Position numbers and translations under genes: made by a program. From assembly GCF_016827675.1 (NCBI RefSeq), contig NZ_JAERJA010000001.1:1-64000 (forward strand): a stretch of DNA of 64,000 nucleotides, in the 5' to 3' direction. The DNA is from Nocardioides limicola (GTDB lineage: Bacteria > Actinomycetota > Actinomycetes > Propionibacteriales > Nocardioidaceae). Below, piece by piece: positions 35,929 through 45,259 of this stretch (the stretch's first letter is position 1; the number at the start of each line of letters is the position of its first letter). The notes beneath the pieces were generated by a model. It did not search any database and was not told the DNA's origin. It was given only the letters and a program-made list of their open reading frames with translations.

Positions 35929-36392
35929 GCGCGATGCGCAAGATCGGCGAATACCTCGGCCTGCTCGAGGACACCGGCCGGTACGACGAGTACGACGACC
36001 ATGTGGACGAGTCGCGCGCGCCGCGCCGTCAGGCACCTCGCCCGGCACAGCCGGCTCCGGTGGCTGACCTGGCCCAGCGCCGCCGTCAGGGCCCCAGCGC
36101 GGTGGTCGCCGAGCTGTCTCGGATCACCACCTTGCACCCGCGCACCTACAACGAGGCGCGCACGATCGGCGAGAACTACCGCGACGGCACGCCGGTGATC
36201 ATGAATCTCACCGAGATGGACGACGCCGACGCCAAGCGTCTCGTCGACTTCGCTGCGGGGTTGATCTTCGCCACCCGAGGAACCATCGAGCGAGTGACCA
36301 GCAAGGTGTTCCTGTTGTCTCCTCCCAACGTCACCGTCGCCGCCGAGGACAAGCAGCGGATCGCCGAGGACGGCTTCTTCAACCAGAGTTGA
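35925..36392 (+). CDS. sepF: cell division protein SepF
   Basis: SepF tethers FtsZ to the membrane in actinobacteria, which lack FtsA. The 155-residue protein has an N-terminal amphipathic start ([15 protein letters not shown]) for membrane binding and a Gln/Pro-rich linker. The SepF core contains [40 protein letters not shown] and [19 protein letters not shown] 35925 is used; ATG 35934 would begin at MRKIGEY. AGGGCGAGAAG upstream serves as a ribosome-binding site. FtsZ here has the matching C-terminal peptide. Confidence 0.94.
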   Translation: MSAMRKIGEYLGLLEDTGRYDEYDDHVDESRAPRRQAPRPAQPAPVADLAQRRRQGPSAVVAELSRITTLHPRTYNEARTIGENYRDGTPVIMNLTEMDDADAKRLVDFAAGLIFATRGTIERVTSKVFLLSPPNVTVAAEDKQRIAEDGFFNQS

Positions 36393-36399
36393 GTGTTGC

Positions 36400-36693
36400 G
36401 TGGCTGTCATCGGTTATTCCCTCTACTGGCTTCTCCTCGCGTTCATCGCCCTGCTCTGGGTGCGCTTCATCGTGGACTGGGTGCAGGTCTTCGCGCGCTC
36501 CTGGCACCCCAGCGGGGCGGTGCTGGTCGGGCTCGAGGTCGTCTACTCGGCCACTGACCCGCCGATCAAGGCGCTGCGCCGGGTGATCCCGCCGCTGCGC
36601 CTGGGCAACTTCGCGCTGGACCTGTCCTTCCTGGTGGTCCTGGTGGGTGCGTACCTGCTGCTCTCCGTGGTGGGGAGTATCTTCTTGCGATGA
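36400..36693 (+). CDS. YggT family membrane protein
   Basis: This 97-residue protein has two hydrophobic segments (about 5-25, YSLYWLLLAFIALLWVRFI, and 70-92, LSFLVVLVGAYLLLSVVG). They flank the YggT motif VYSATDPPIKALRRVIPPLR. The function is not firmly known; the family is found between sepF and divIVA in most actinobacteria and Firmicutes. The GTG start at 36400 is eight bases after the sepF stop. Confidence 0.9.
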   Translation: MAVIGYSLYWLLLAFIALLWVRFIVDWVQVFARSWHPSGAVLVGLEVVYSATDPPIKALRRVIPPLRLGNFALDLSFLVVLVGAYLLLSVVGSIFLR

Positions 36694-36776
36694 GTCCGCT
36701 GTCGCAGGTGGACCCGTCGAGCCGCTATCGTTCGACCATCTGAATGTTTTCTGCCGACCAAAGAATGGGTGAAGTC

Positions 36777-37517
36777 ATGCCGCTGACGCCTGAGGACGTG
36801 AGCAACAAGCGCTTTACTCCTGTCCGGCTCCGCGAGGGGTACGACATGGGTGAAGTCGATCAGTTCCTCGACGAGGTGGAGGCCGAACTGCACCGGCTGA
36901 ACCTGGAGAACAGCGAACTGCGCTCCAAGCTCTCGGCGGTCCAGGCCGGCGAGCCGATCCCGGCCACTCCGGCCCCCGCGCCTGTGGTCGTGCCGGAGCC
37001 GACTCCGGCACCCACCCCGGAGCCCACCCCCGCCCCGGTCGAGGTGGCGGCTGCGGCCGGCATCGAGACGATCCGGGTGGTGACCGTCCCGGAGGCCTCC
37101 AATGCCGCAGCACGGCTGCTGGAGATCGCCACCCGGAACGCGGAGGAGCTCGTTGACGAGGCGAAGAACGAAGCCGATGCCATCGTCGGCGCCGCCCGCA
37201 CCAAGGCCGAGCGCCTGGAGGCCGAGGCGAAGATCAAGTCCGACCGCGTCGAGTCGGATGCCCGGCAGCGTGCCGAGATGCTGGACAGCGAGACCTCGGA
37301 CCGTCGCCAGCAGTTGTTCGGTGACCTGGAAAAGGAGCGGGACAAGCTCAGCGCCGACGTCGAGACGTTGCGCCAGTTCGAGCGCGAGTACCGCTCGCGC
37401 TTGAAGAGCTACTTCACCTCGCAGCTCGCCGTGCTCGAGACCGGCATGGACAGCGAAGTGCCAGGGGACCTTGCGCCGGCACCGAAGCGACTCCGCTCGG
37501 TCGACGACGAGGGCTGA
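36777..37517 (+). CDS. divIVA: DivIVA/Wag31 polar growth and division protein
   Basis: DivIVA binds curved membrane at poles and septa and recruits cell wall machinery. The 246-residue protein starts PLTPEDVSNKRFTPVRLREG, the lipid-binding domain, and continues with a coiled coil (VDQFLDEVEAELHRLNLENS). A Pro/Ala/Glu linker at about 62-90 (PAPVVVPEPTPAPTPEPTPA) follows, then a long second coiled coil to about residue 220. ATG 36777 is chosen since the family begins MPLTPEDV; ATG 36744 adds 11 residues. It ends the dcw operon at a strong terminator. Confidence 0.95.
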   Translation: MPLTPEDVSNKRFTPVRLREGYDMGEVDQFLDEVEAELHRLNLENSELRSKLSAVQAGEPIPATPAPAPVVVPEPTPAPTPEPTPAPVEVAAAAGIETIRVVTVPEASNAAARLLEIATRNAEELVDEAKNEADAIVGAARTKAERLEAEAKIKSDRVESDARQRAEMLDSETSDRRQQLFGDLEKERDKLSADVETLRQFEREYRSRLKSYFTSQLAVLETGMDSEVPGDLAPAPKRLRSVDDEG

Positions 37518-37539
37518 TCCGCCTCACGCACCGTCTCAA

Positions 37540-37584
37540 CGACGCGCCCGGAACGACTGCTGGTCAGTCGTTCCGGGCGCGTCG
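37540..37584 (+). terminator. strong hairpin terminator after divIVA
   Basis: A 20-bp perfect stem (37540-37559 pairing with 37565-37584) surrounds the loop CTGGT. The inner arm contains CGGAACGACTG and CAGTCGTTCCG. There is no U-run after it, common in high-GC actinobacteria. It lies 22 bases after the divIVA stop and should end the division operon transcript. Confidence 0.8.
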
Positions 37585-37671
37585 GGTTGAGTAGTCCCCG
37601 TGGACGGGCTAGCCTCCCACCACTCAAGTGTGGTGCAGGCCACGCACGCTCGGCCCGAGGAGGCCCGCTCC

Positions 37672-38415
37672 ATGGCAAGCAGGACGCGAGTTGGCTCGGC
37701 GGCAGCGGCCGCCAAGCGCGTGATCACACGCGGCGCCAAGAAGGCAGCCCCGAAGAAGGCTGAGCCGGCGAAGAAGGCGCCGGCGAAGAAGGCGCCGGCG
37801 AAGAAGGCGCCCGCGAAGAAGGCGCCCGCGAAGAAGGCGCCCGCGAAGAAGGCGCCCGCGAAGAAGGCGCCCGCGAAGAAGGCGCCCGCGAAGAAGGCCC
37901 CCGCGAAGAAGGCCCCCGCGAAGAAGGCCCCCGCGAAGAAGGCGCCCGCGAAGAAGGCGCCCGCGAAGAAGGCCCCCGCGAAGAAGGCCCCCGCGAAGAA
38001 GGCCCCCGCCAAGAAGGCGTCGGCTCCGCTCGTCGTCCTCCAGGGCGAGGACGCGTGGACCAAGGCCGAGCTCGCCGAAGTGGTCGCCGAACTCACCGAG
38101 CAGCGCAGTCGTCTGGTTGTGGAGATCCACGACCAGGAGGAGGAACTGGCCGGGCTGATGCGAGACTCCGGCGATGGAGCGGGCCACGACCAGGCCGACG
38201 TCGGTGCCACCAGCTTCGAGCGTGACTACGAGCTCATCGTCGTCAGCAACGCACGCGACATGATCGCCCAGATCGACCGGGCGCTGGCCCGCATCGACGA
38301 TGGCAGCTACGGCATCTGTGAGTCCTGCGGTCAGCCGATCGGCAAGATGCGATTGATGGCATTCCCCCGTGCCACACTGTGCCTGTCATGCAAGCAGCGT
38401 CAGGAGCGCCGCTGA
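37672..38415 (+). CDS. TraR/DksA zinc-finger protein with KKAPA-repeat N-terminal tail
   Basis: This 247-residue protein has two parts. Residues 1-33 are basic; residues 34-113 are 16 perfect KKAPA pentapeptides followed by one KKASA, like the tail of histone H1 or of HupB-type proteins. From about 120 a DksA/TraR domain follows: an N-terminal coiled coil ([20 protein letters not shown]), then [17 protein letters not shown] and LCLSCKQ, giving the C4 zinc finger CxxC...CxxC. The family binds RNA polymerase; the tail probably binds DNA or polyphosphate. ATG 37672 has GAGGAGG eight bases upstream. lspA overlaps its end. Confidence 0.9.
   Translation: MASRTRVGSAAAAAKRVITRGAKKAAPKKAEPAKKAPAKKAPAKKAPAKKAPAKKAPAKKAPAKKAPAKKAPAKKAPAKKAPAKKAPAKKAPAKKAPAKKAPAKKAPAKKAPAKKASAPLVVLQGEDAWTKAELAEVVAELTEQRSRLVVEIHDQEEELAGLMRDSGDGAGHDQADVGATSFERDYELIVVSNARDMIAQIDRALARIDDGSYGICESCGQPIGKMRLMAFPRATLCLSCKQRQERR
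37771..38010 (+). repeat. 16 tandem 15-bp units encoding KKAPA
   Basis: Sixteen 15-bp units without interruption encode KKAPA. They differ only at third positions of the Ala-Pro codons: the first two are AAGAAGGCGCCGGCG, later ones carry GCGCCC or GCCCCC in place of GCGCCG. Blocks of identical variants sit next to each other, as expected from recent unequal exchange or slippage. Unit number is likely variable between strains. Confidence 0.95.
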
Positions 38416-38945
38416 TCAGCGGCGAACACACCACGTCCCAGTCCCACCGACCCCGGCGGGGGCTCTTCGCGGCCACCGCCGTCACGGCATACGTCATAGA
38501 CATCGTGACCAAGGTGTTGGCAGTCGAACACCTCAGCGGTCGCCCCGACGTCGAACTGGTCGGGTCCTTCCTGACCCTGCACCTGACCCGCAACCCCGGC
38601 GCCGCGTTCAGTTTCGGCACCGGGTTCTCCCAGATCACGGTGGTGCTCACCGGCGTGGCCCTGATCGCCGCCGTCGTGATGCTCGTGCTCAGTCTCCGAC
38701 TGCGGGACCGGATCTGGGCCCTCGGACTCGGACTCGCACTGGCCGGCGTACTCGGAAATCTGACCGATCGGCTGTTCCGGGAGCCCGGCCCGTTCCGTGG
38801 GCACGTCGTCGACTTCCTGCAGTTGCCCAACTGGCCCGTCTTCAACGTCGCCGACATGTGCATCAATGTCGGGATCGGTCTGATCGTCCTGCAGATCCTG
38901 CGTGGCATCCACCGGGACGGCAGCCGTGAGGAGCGCGCCGCGTGA
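38388..38945 (+). CDS. lspA: signal peptidase II (prolipoprotein)
   Basis: LspA cuts the signal peptide of lipid-modified prolipoproteins in the membrane. The 185-residue protein has four membrane helices and the family motifs [23 protein letters not shown], the catalytic Asp in [12 protein letters not shown], and the second Asp in [18 protein letters not shown] 38388 lies within the DksA gene (28-bp overlap); GTG 38379 is an alternative. It is followed by an overlapping RluD-type gene, a pairing typical of actinobacteria. Confidence 0.94.
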   Translation: MQAASGAPLISGEHTTSQSHRPRRGLFAATAVTAYVIDIVTKVLAVEHLSGRPDVELVGSFLTLHLTRNPGAAFSFGTGFSQITVVLTGVALIAAVVMLVLSLRLRDRIWALGLGLALAGVLGNLTDRLFREPGPFRGHVVDFLQLPNWPVFNVADMCINVGIGLIVLQILRGIHRDGSREERAA

Positions 38946-39871
38946 GTGACCAGCGTGTGGTGCTGGTCCCAGAGGGGTTGGCGGGGGAGCGGATCGACGC
39001 CGCGATGGCGCGGATGTTCGGGGTCTCCCGGACCCGAGCAGCAGAGCTGATCAGCCAGGGCTTGGTGCACCTCGATGGCGTCTCGGTGGCCAAGTCTGAT
39101 CGGGTCGGCGCCGGGGCGATGCTGGACGTCACCATTCCCGTCGAGGCCGACCCGCTCGCGATCGAGCCCGAGATCGTCGAGGGCATCGGGATCATCCACG
39201 ACGACGACTCCATCGTGGTCATCGACAAGCCCGTCGGGGTGGCGGTGCACCCATCCCCGGGCTGGAACGGACCCACCGTGGTCGGCCACCTCGTGGCGGC
39301 CGGGTTCCGGATCGCCACCAGTGGCGCCTCAGAGCGTCAGGGCATCGTGCAACGGCTCGACGTGGGCACCTCGGGGGTGATGGTGATCTGCAAGTCCGAG
39401 CACGGGTACTCGCTGCTCAAGAATGCCTTCCGCCGCCGCGCGGTCGACAAGACCTACCACGCGCTGGTGCAGGGACACCCGGACCCGTTCGAAGGCACCA
39501 TCGATGCGCCGCTGGGCCGACACCCCCGGTCGGATTGGAAGTTCACCGTGCGCGCCGACGGCAAGCCGTCGATCACCCACTACCGGACCCTGGAGGCGCA
39601 CCGGTTCGCGAGCCTGCTCGAGATCGAACTGGAGACCGGCCGTACCCACCAGATCCGGGTGCACATGCAGGCTCTGAAGCACCCCTGCGTCGGCGACCTC
39701 ACCTATGGCGCCGACCCCGTGCTCGCCGAGCGGGTCGGGCTGACCCGGCAGTGGCTGCACGCGGTCAAGCTCGGCTTCGAACACCCCGACTCCGGTGAGT
39801 ACGTCGAATTCACCTCGCCGTACCCCGATGACCTTCAACACGCCCTGAACGTCATCCGCGACTCGCACTGA
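38942..39871 (+). CDS. RluD-family 23S rRNA pseudouridine synthase
   Basis: This 309-residue protein has an N-terminal S4 RNA-binding domain ([20 protein letters not shown] to about residue 75) and an RluA/RluD catalytic domain. The nucleophilic Asp lies in [14 protein letters not shown] (HRLD in most homologues). Further blocks are [20 protein letters not shown] and [15 protein letters not shown]. RluD acts on U1911, U1915 and U1917 of 23S rRNA in E. coli; the exact site here is not certain. The GTG start overlaps lspA by four bases. Confidence 0.92.
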   Translation: MSDQRVVLVPEGLAGERIDAAMARMFGVSRTRAAELISQGLVHLDGVSVAKSDRVGAGAMLDVTIPVEADPLAIEPEIVEGIGIIHDDDSIVVIDKPVGVAVHPSPGWNGPTVVGHLVAAGFRIATSGASERQGIVQRLDVGTSGVMVICKSEHGYSLLKNAFRRRAVDKTYHALVQGHPDPFEGTIDAPLGRHPRSDWKFTVRADGKPSITHYRTLEAHRFASLLEIELETGRTHQIRVHMQALKHPCVGDLTYGADPVLAERVGLTRQWLHAVKLGFEHPDSGEYVEFTSPYPDDLQHALNVIRDSH

Positions 39872-39876
39872 CAGGA

Positions 39877-40008
39877 CGAGGTATGAGTTTTCGGCCGCCG
39901 AGGTGTGAGTTCTCGGCACCCGAGGTGTGAGTTCTGGGCACCCGAGGTGTGAGATCTGGGCCGCCGAGATGTGAAACTTCGGCCGCCGATGTTTGAAACC
40001 TCGTCGTG
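39877..40008. repeat. six tandem 22-bp intergenic repeats
   Basis: Six consecutive units of exactly 22 bp start at 39877, 39899, 39921, 39943, 39965 and 39987. The consensus is CGAGGTGTGAGTTCTSGGCM plus two bases. Units 2 and 3 are nearly identical and the outer ones more diverged. There is no spacer, so this is not a CRISPR. The block fills the gap between the RluD gene and the lipoprotein gene. Its role is unknown; it may be a protein-binding array or a dispersed repeat family. Confidence 0.85.
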
Positions 40009-40025
40009 GGGGGTAGGACTGCTTC

Positions 40026-40991
40026 GTGCGAGGACAGGTGAAGAGCGAACGTCAGGGGTGGCGCCGTCGACTGGTGGCCGTTGCCGGTCTCACACTGGTG
40101 GGCGGCGGGCTGGTCGCCTGCGGTGGCTCCGGGCGCGCCGAGGTCGGCGACGTGGTCCCCGTGTCGGGGCAGGTGCAGGGGCGCATCGTAGACGTGGAAC
40201 TGCCCACCGGGAGGCTCCGGTTCACCGTCGGCGAGGGGCAGGAGCGGCTGACGGACTTCGATGTCCGCGACCGGGTCGACCGTCTCGCTCCGGCCGATGG
40301 CCAGTACGTGCCGCTCAGTTGGCAGTACCGCGAGACCTACGCCGACTCGTGGTTCGCCGACGCGGAGCAGCCCGTCGAGGTGGCGCTGGTGGTGGGCGAC
40401 GTACGCCGTGACCTGGCCAGCCTGCCGGCGGGGGACCACAGCGACCCTGAGGCGATCTTCGTCGCCGTGGGGGGCGACAACGCTCGGGTCGAGGTCAGCT
40501 ACGACGGACTCGTGCAGGTCGTGGACCTGGGCGCTGGAGAGCTCGAGCCCACGGACCGGGCCGTGCCCCCGGGAGAGGTGCTCCGCCTCACCGGGGGGCC
40601 CTGCCCCGTCGAGGGCTGGCGGGATCAGACGGACCCGGCCTGGGAGTTGCAGGGGTTCCAGTCCTGCCAGGTGACCGCCCAGGTCGTCAGCTACCTCCCC
40701 GGCCATGGCTGGGCGGAGCCCGATCGTGCCTGGCTCGGCCTGTCGGTGACTGCGGACGCCGCGCTGGCCTACCGGGAGGACACCGACGAGCTCTCGGCGA
40801 TCAGCGACCTGCGGTGGGATCCGCGGATCGGCGACGCCGGGCCGGTGGCGAGCCTCGGAGACGTGCACGTCTTCGACATCGACTACCCGATCACCGCGCA
40901 GCTCCAGGTCGATCTGACCCTCGACCTGGAGCTCAAGGACGGGACGACGTTGAGGATGGTCTCGCCCGGACCGGAGTGGGTCTTCGACTGA
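40026..40991 (+). CDS. predicted lipoprotein of unknown function
   Basis: The first 35 residues are a lipoprotein signal: basic N terminus, hydrophobic LVAVAGLTLVGGGLVA and a lipobox LVAC at about residues 29-32. The mature part of about 290 residues is acidic, beta-strand rich and has no domain I recognise. A Cys pair (PCPVEG, SCQV) may form a disulfide. The GTG start at 40026 lies 18 bases after the 22-bp repeats. No operon partner is evident; dnaE follows after 144 bp. The nearby lspA would process it, but that is general. Confidence 0.75.
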   Translation: MRGQVKSERQGWRRRLVAVAGLTLVGGGLVACGGSGRAEVGDVVPVSGQVQGRIVDVELPTGRLRFTVGEGQERLTDFDVRDRVDRLAPADGQYVPLSWQYRETYADSWFADAEQPVEVALVVGDVRRDLASLPAGDHSDPEAIFVAVGGDNARVEVSYDGLVQVVDLGAGELEPTDRAVPPGEVLRLTGGPCPVEGWRDQTDPAWELQGFQSCQVTAQVVSYLPGHGWAEPDRAWLGLSVTADAALAYREDTDELSAISDLRWDPRIGDAGPVASLGDVHVFDIDYPITAQLQVDLTLDLELKDGTTLRMVSPGPEWVFD

Positions 40992-41050
40992 ATCGACGCC
41001 CCGATCCGTTCTGTCGGTGCGCCCCGGCATGCTGACCGCAACGGTGGGAG

Positions 41051-41056
41051 TAGGCT
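41051..41056 (+). promoter_or_regulatory. candidate -10 element of dnaE
   Basis: TAGGCT lies 79 bases before the dnaE ATG, within the 144-bp gap after the lipoprotein gene. A clear -35 was not found. Confidence 0.3.
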
Positions 41057-41135
41057 GGTCCTCCTTCCCCCGAGGTGAACCTGCGGCGACGCAGGGTGTC
41101 AGTGCTGTTTGCGCGTGGAAGGGTGATCGCCAGCA

Positions 41136-44100
41136 ATGTCGGCCGGGTCCAACGACTCCTTCGTGCACCTGCACGTGCACACCGAGTACTCGATGCTCGA
41201 TGGAGCAGCCCGCCTGGGCGACCTGACTCAACGCACCGCCGAGCTCGGCATGCCCGCGGTGGCGATGACCGACCACGGCAACGTGTTCGGGGCGTTCGAG
41301 TTCTACAAGAAGGCGGCCGACGCCGGGGTCAAACCGATCGTCGGCATCGAGGCGTACTTCACCCCGAACATCTCCCGATTCGAACGCAAGGGCGTCAACT
41401 TCTACGACGGCGGCCCCGACGACGTCTCGGCTCGCGGCGCCTACACGCACATGACTCTGCTCTCGGAGACCACCGAGGGGATGCACAACCTGTTCCGGCT
41501 GACGTCCGGGGCCTGGCAGGAAGGCTTCTTCAAGCAGCCGCGCGCCGACCGGGAGTTGCTGACCCGCTACGGCAAGGGGCTGATCGGCACGACCGGCTGC
41601 CCGTCCGGTGAGATCCAGGTCCACCTGCGCTACGGCAAGTACGACGAGGCTCGCAAGGTGGCCGGCGAGTTCCAGGACATCCTCGGCCGGGAGAACTACT
41701 TCCTCGAGTTGATGGACCACGACCTCGACATCGAGAAGCGGGTCCGCGACGGGCTGTTGCGGCTGGGCAAGGACCTGCGTATCCCGCTGCTGGCCACCAA
41801 CGACTCCCACTACGTGCGCCGCGAGGACGCCAAGTCCCAGGAGCACCTGCTCTGCATCAACTCCGGCTCCACCATGGACATCCCTGCCGGAGACGGACCC
41901 GGCCAGCGGTTCGCCTTCTCCGGTGACGGCTACTACCTGAAGTCACCGGCCGAGATGCGGGCCCTGTGGGTGGACAAGCACGGCCTGCGGGAGGCGTGCG
42001 ACAACACCCTGCTGATCGCCGAGCGGTGCAACATCGAGTTCACCGAGGGCGTCGGCACCTACATGCCCAAGTTCCCCTGCCCGCCGGGTGAGGACGAGAC
42101 CTCGTGGCTGGTCAAGGAGGTCGAGCGCGGCCTGCAGGTCCGCTACCCCACAGGCGTCCCCGACAAGGTCCGCAAGCAGGCCGAGTACGAGCTCGGCGTG
42201 ATCAACCAGATGGGGTTCGCCGGCTACTTCCTGGTCGTCGCCGACTTCATCAACTGGTCCAAGGACAACGGCATCCGGGTCGGGCCGGGCCGCGGCTCCG
42301 GTGCCGGCTCGATGGTCGCCTACGCGATGCGGATCACCGACCTGGACCCGCTCGAGCACGGGCTGATCTTCGAGCGGTTCCTCAACCCCGACCGGATCTC
42401 GATGCCCGACTTCGACATCGACTTCGACGAGCGTCGGCGCGGCGAGGTGATCCGCTACGTCTCGGACAAGTACGGCGACGACCGGGTCTCCTACATCGTC
42501 ACCTACGGCACCATCAAGGCGAAGCAGGCGGTCAAGGACTCCTCCCGGATCCTCGGCTACCCGTTCGCGATGGGTGACCAGATCACCAAGGCGATGCCTG
42601 CCTCGGTGATGGGCAAGGACGTGCCGCTGCAGAAGATCTTCGATCCCGAGCACGACCGGTACGGCGAAGGCGGCGAGTTCCGCACCCTCTACGACGGCAA
42701 CCCGGACGTGAAGCGGGTCGTCGACACCGCGATCGGCATCGAGGGCCTGAAGCGGCAGTGGGGGGTGCATGCGGCGGGCGTCATCATGTCCAGCGAGCCG
42801 CTCGCCGACGTCATCCCGTTGCTGAAGCGACCCTCCGACGGGGCGATCATCACCCAGTTCGACTATCCGACGTGCGAGTCGCTGGGCCTGATCAAGATGG
42901 ACTTCCTCGGGCTTCGGAACCTCACCGTCCTCGACGACGCGCTGCTGGGCATCGAGATCAACCGCGGTGAGAAGGTCGTGCTCGAGGACCTGACCCTCGA
43001 CGATCCGGCCACCTATGCGCTGCTGCAGCGTGGCGACACCCTCGGCGTCTTCCAGCTCGACGGTGGCCCGATGCGGGCGCTGCTGCGGTCGATGAAGCCC
43101 GACTGCTTCGAGGACATCTCCGCGGTCGGCGCGCTCTATCGACCCGGCCCGATGGGGGCGGACTCGCACAACAAGTACGCCCGCCGCAAGACCGGCCGGG
43201 AGCCGGTCGAGCCGATCCACCCCGACCTCGCCGAGGCGCTCGAGGAGGTGCTGGGGGAGACCTACGGCCTGATCGTCTATCAGGAGCAGGTGATGGCGAT
43301 CGCACAGCAGTTGGCCGGCTACACGCTCGGTCAGGCCGACCTGCTGCGCCGGGCGATGGGCAAGAAGAAGAAGTCCGAGCTGGACAAGCAGTACGAGATC
43401 TTCTCCGGTGGGATGCAGGAGCGGGGCTTCTCCGCGGCCGCCATCAAGACGCTCTGGGAGACGCTGCTGCCCTTCTCCGACTACGCCTTCAACAAGGCGC
43501 ACTCGGCGGCGTACGGCGTGATCTCCTACTGGACGGCGTACCTCAAGGCGAACTACCCGGCCGAGTACATGGCCGCCCTGCTCACCTCGGTCAAGGGCGA
43601 CAAGGACAAGTCCGCGATCTACCTCAACGAGTGCCGCCGGATGAAGATCCAGGTGCTGCCGCCCGACGTCAACGAGTCGCAGGCCAACTTCACCCCGGTC
43701 GGCACCGACGTCCGATTCGGCCTCGGCGCGATCCGCAATGTCGGCACCAACGTCGTCGACGGCATCATCTCCGCCCGTGAGGAGAAGGGACGCTTCACCG
43801 ACTTCAACGACTTCATGGAGAAGGTGCCCGCGGTCGTCTGCAACAAGCGGGTGATCGAGTCCCTGATCAAGGCCGGCGGTTTCGACGACCTCAAGCATCG
43901 GCGGCGCCCGCTGGTGGCGGTGCACGAGTCGGCCGTGGACCAGGCGATCGACATCAAGAAGAACGAGGCGATCGGCCAGGAGTCGCTCTTCGCCGGCCTT
44001 GACGATGGCGACGACGCCGGCTTCGCCACCTCGGTGACGGTGCCGGACCTGGAGGAGTGGGACAAGACCACTCTGCTGGCCCATGAGCGGGAGATGCTCG

Positions 44101-44696
44101 GCCTCTACGTCTCAGACCACCCCCTGCTCGGGCTGGAGCACGTGCTCTCCCAGGGCACCGACACCACCATCGGCCAGTTGATGCTCGATGAGGAGCGGCC
44201 GCACGGGTCCTCGGTCACCGTCAGCGGCCTGGTCACCTCGGTGCAGCGCAAGATCACCAAGCGTGGCGACGCCTGGGCGACGATCACCCTGGAGGATCTG
44301 GACGGCGCGATCGAGGTGTTGTTCTTCCCGGGCTCGTACGCCGACGTGGGTGGCCTGCTCGCCGAGGACGCGATCGTCCGGGTGCGAGGGAATCTCTCCC
44401 GGGACAAGGACCAACCCGAGATCCGGGGGCAGGAGGTGACCGTCCCCGACATCAGTGGCGGGCCGTCCGGGCCCGTGGTGATCACACTTCCGGCGACCCG
44501 GTGTACCGCCCCGGTGGTGGCGCACCTCAAGGACGTGCTGCGCACCCACCCGGGGGTGACCGAGGTGCAGTTGCGGCTGCAGACTCGTCAGCACACCACG
44601 GTGATGCGCCTCGACGACCGACTCCGGGTCACTCCCGGCCAATCACTCTTCGCCGATCTCAAACAACTGTTGGGGCCAGGTTGTCTGAACAGCTGA
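41136..44696 (+). CDS. dnaE: replicative DNA polymerase III alpha subunit
   Basis: This 1186-residue replicative C-family polymerase has a PHP domain with the full metal-binding set FVHLHVHTEYSMLDG and AMTDHGNVFGAFEF. The palm holds MPDFDIDFDERRRGEVIRYV near residue 424, the fingers include GRGSGAGSMVAYAM, and an OB fold (GLVTSVQRKITKRGDAWATI) lies near residue 1040. An intact PHP domain often has 3'-5' proofreading in actinobacterial DnaE1. Length is normal. ATG 41136 is preceded by AAGGGTGA. Compare the DnaE2 at 7483. Confidence 0.97.
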   Translation: MSAGSNDSFVHLHVHTEYSMLDGAARLGDLTQRTAELGMPAVAMTDHGNVFGAFEFYKKAADAGVKPIVGIEAYFTPNISRFERKGVNFYDGGPDDVSARGAYTHMTLLSETTEGMHNLFRLTSGAWQEGFFKQPRADRELLTRYGKGLIGTTGCPSGEIQVHLRYGKYDEARKVAGEFQDILGRENYFLELMDHDLDIEKRVRDGLLRLGKDLRIPLLATNDSHYVRREDAKSQEHLLCINSGSTMDIPAGDGPGQRFAFSGDGYYLKSPAEMRALWVDKHGLREACDNTLLIAERCNIEFTEGVGTYMPKFPCPPGEDETSWLVKEVERGLQVRYPTGVPDKVRKQAEYELGVINQMGFAGYFLVVADFINWSKDNGIRVGPGRGSGAGSMVAYAMRITDLDPLEHGLIFERFLNPDRISMPDFDIDFDERRRGEVIRYVSDKYGDDRVSYIVTYGTIKAKQAVKDSSRILGYPFAMGDQITKAMPASVMGKDVPLQKIFDPEHDRYGEGGEFRTLYDGNPDVKRVVDTAIGIEGLKRQWGVHAAGVIMSSEPLADVIPLLKRPSDGAIITQFDYPTCESLGLIKMDFLGLRNLTVLDDALLGIEINRGEKVVLEDLTLDDPATYALLQRGDTLGVFQLDGGPMRALLRSMKPDCFEDISAVGALYRPGPMGADSHNKYARRKTGREPVEPIHPDLAEALEEVLGETYGLIVYQEQVMAIAQQLAGYTLGQADLLRRAMGKKKKSELDKQYEIFSGGMQERGFSAAAIKTLWETLLPFSDYAFNKAHSAAYGVISYWTAYLKANYPAEYMAALLTSVKGDKDKSAIYLNECRRMKIQVLPPDVNESQANFTPVGTDVRFGLGAIRNVGTNVVDGIISAREEKGRFTDFNDFMEKVPAVVCNKRVIESLIKAGGFDDLKHRRRPLVAVHESAVDQAIDIKKNEAIGQESLFAGLDDGDDAGFATSVTVPDLEEWDKTTLLAHEREMLGLYVSDHPLLGLEHVLSQGTDTTIGQLMLDEERPHGSSVTVSGLVTSVQRKITKRGDAWATITLEDLDGAIEVLFFPGSYADVGGLLAEDAIVRVRGNLSRDKDQPEIRGQEVTVPDISGGPSGPVVITLPATRCTAPVVAHLKDVLRTHPGVTEVQLRLQTRQHTTVMRLDDRLRVTPGQSLFADLKQLLGPGCLNS

Positions 44697-45214
44697 ACGT
44701 TCCTCCTCATCCTCCTCTTCGGTGGTCCGCGGGTACCACTCGACACGGGCTCCTGGCGGTCGGTGCCTTCGCCGCGGCGGGGATCCTCGTCGGGGTGCTG
44801 TGGAGTGTGCTGGTGACGCCACCGGTCGGAGTCGTGCATGAGGGCACCGTCTGGCAGTCCGGCCTCTCCAGCCAGTCCGAGTTCGGCGTCACCGGCTGGT
44901 ACCTGCTGCTCGGGTTCGGCGTCGCCGTCGTCCTCGGCGGTGTTCTCGCCTGGCGGCTCGTCGACCATGAATACGCCGTCCTGATCGGGCTGATCCTCGG
45001 ATCGGTGGCTGCGGCACTGCTCGCCTCCGCCGTCGGGGCGGCCCTCGGGCCGGCGTCGCCCGAGGCGCTGGCCGCGGGCCTCCCGGACGGCACCGAGGTG
45101 GAGATCAACCTGGCCGTCCACCCGTTGGCCTGGGTGAGTTGGCCGATCGGCGCCCTGATGGCGGCGATGGTGGTCTGGTTGAGTTTTCCGACGCCGTCAC
45201 GGCGACATGATTAG
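44681..45214 (+). CDS. four-helix membrane protein of unknown function
   Basis: The frame has about four membrane helices: LLAVGAFAAAGILVGVLWSV, YLLLGFGVAVVLGGVLAW, LIGLILGSVAAALLASAVGA and WPIGALMAAMVVWL. Between helices 1 and 2 is an extracytoplasmic loop with VVHEGTVWQSGLSSQSEFG. The first suitable start is a TTG at 44681, inside the dnaE end, giving 177 residues. The frame is open further upstream but without a better start. The layout resembles DUF2567-type actinobacterial proteins, but I do not claim membership. It is followed after 45 bases by the DUF3352 gene. Confidence 0.65.
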   Translation: MSEQLNVPPHPPLRWSAGTTRHGLLAVGAFAAAGILVGVLWSVLVTPPVGVVHEGTVWQSGLSSQSEFGVTGWYLLLGFGVAVVLGGVLAWRLVDHEYAVLIGLILGSVAAALLASAVGAALGPASPEALAAGLPDGTEVEINLAVHPLAWVSWPIGALMAAMVVWLSFPTPSRRHD

Positions 45215-45259
45215 GCTGCATCCGATGCTGCACCCGCAGCCAGGCGAGGGGGGAACCCG

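Noticed and set aside
39877-40008. CRISPR array
   Set aside because: Units follow each other with no spacers, and no cas genes are present in the window.
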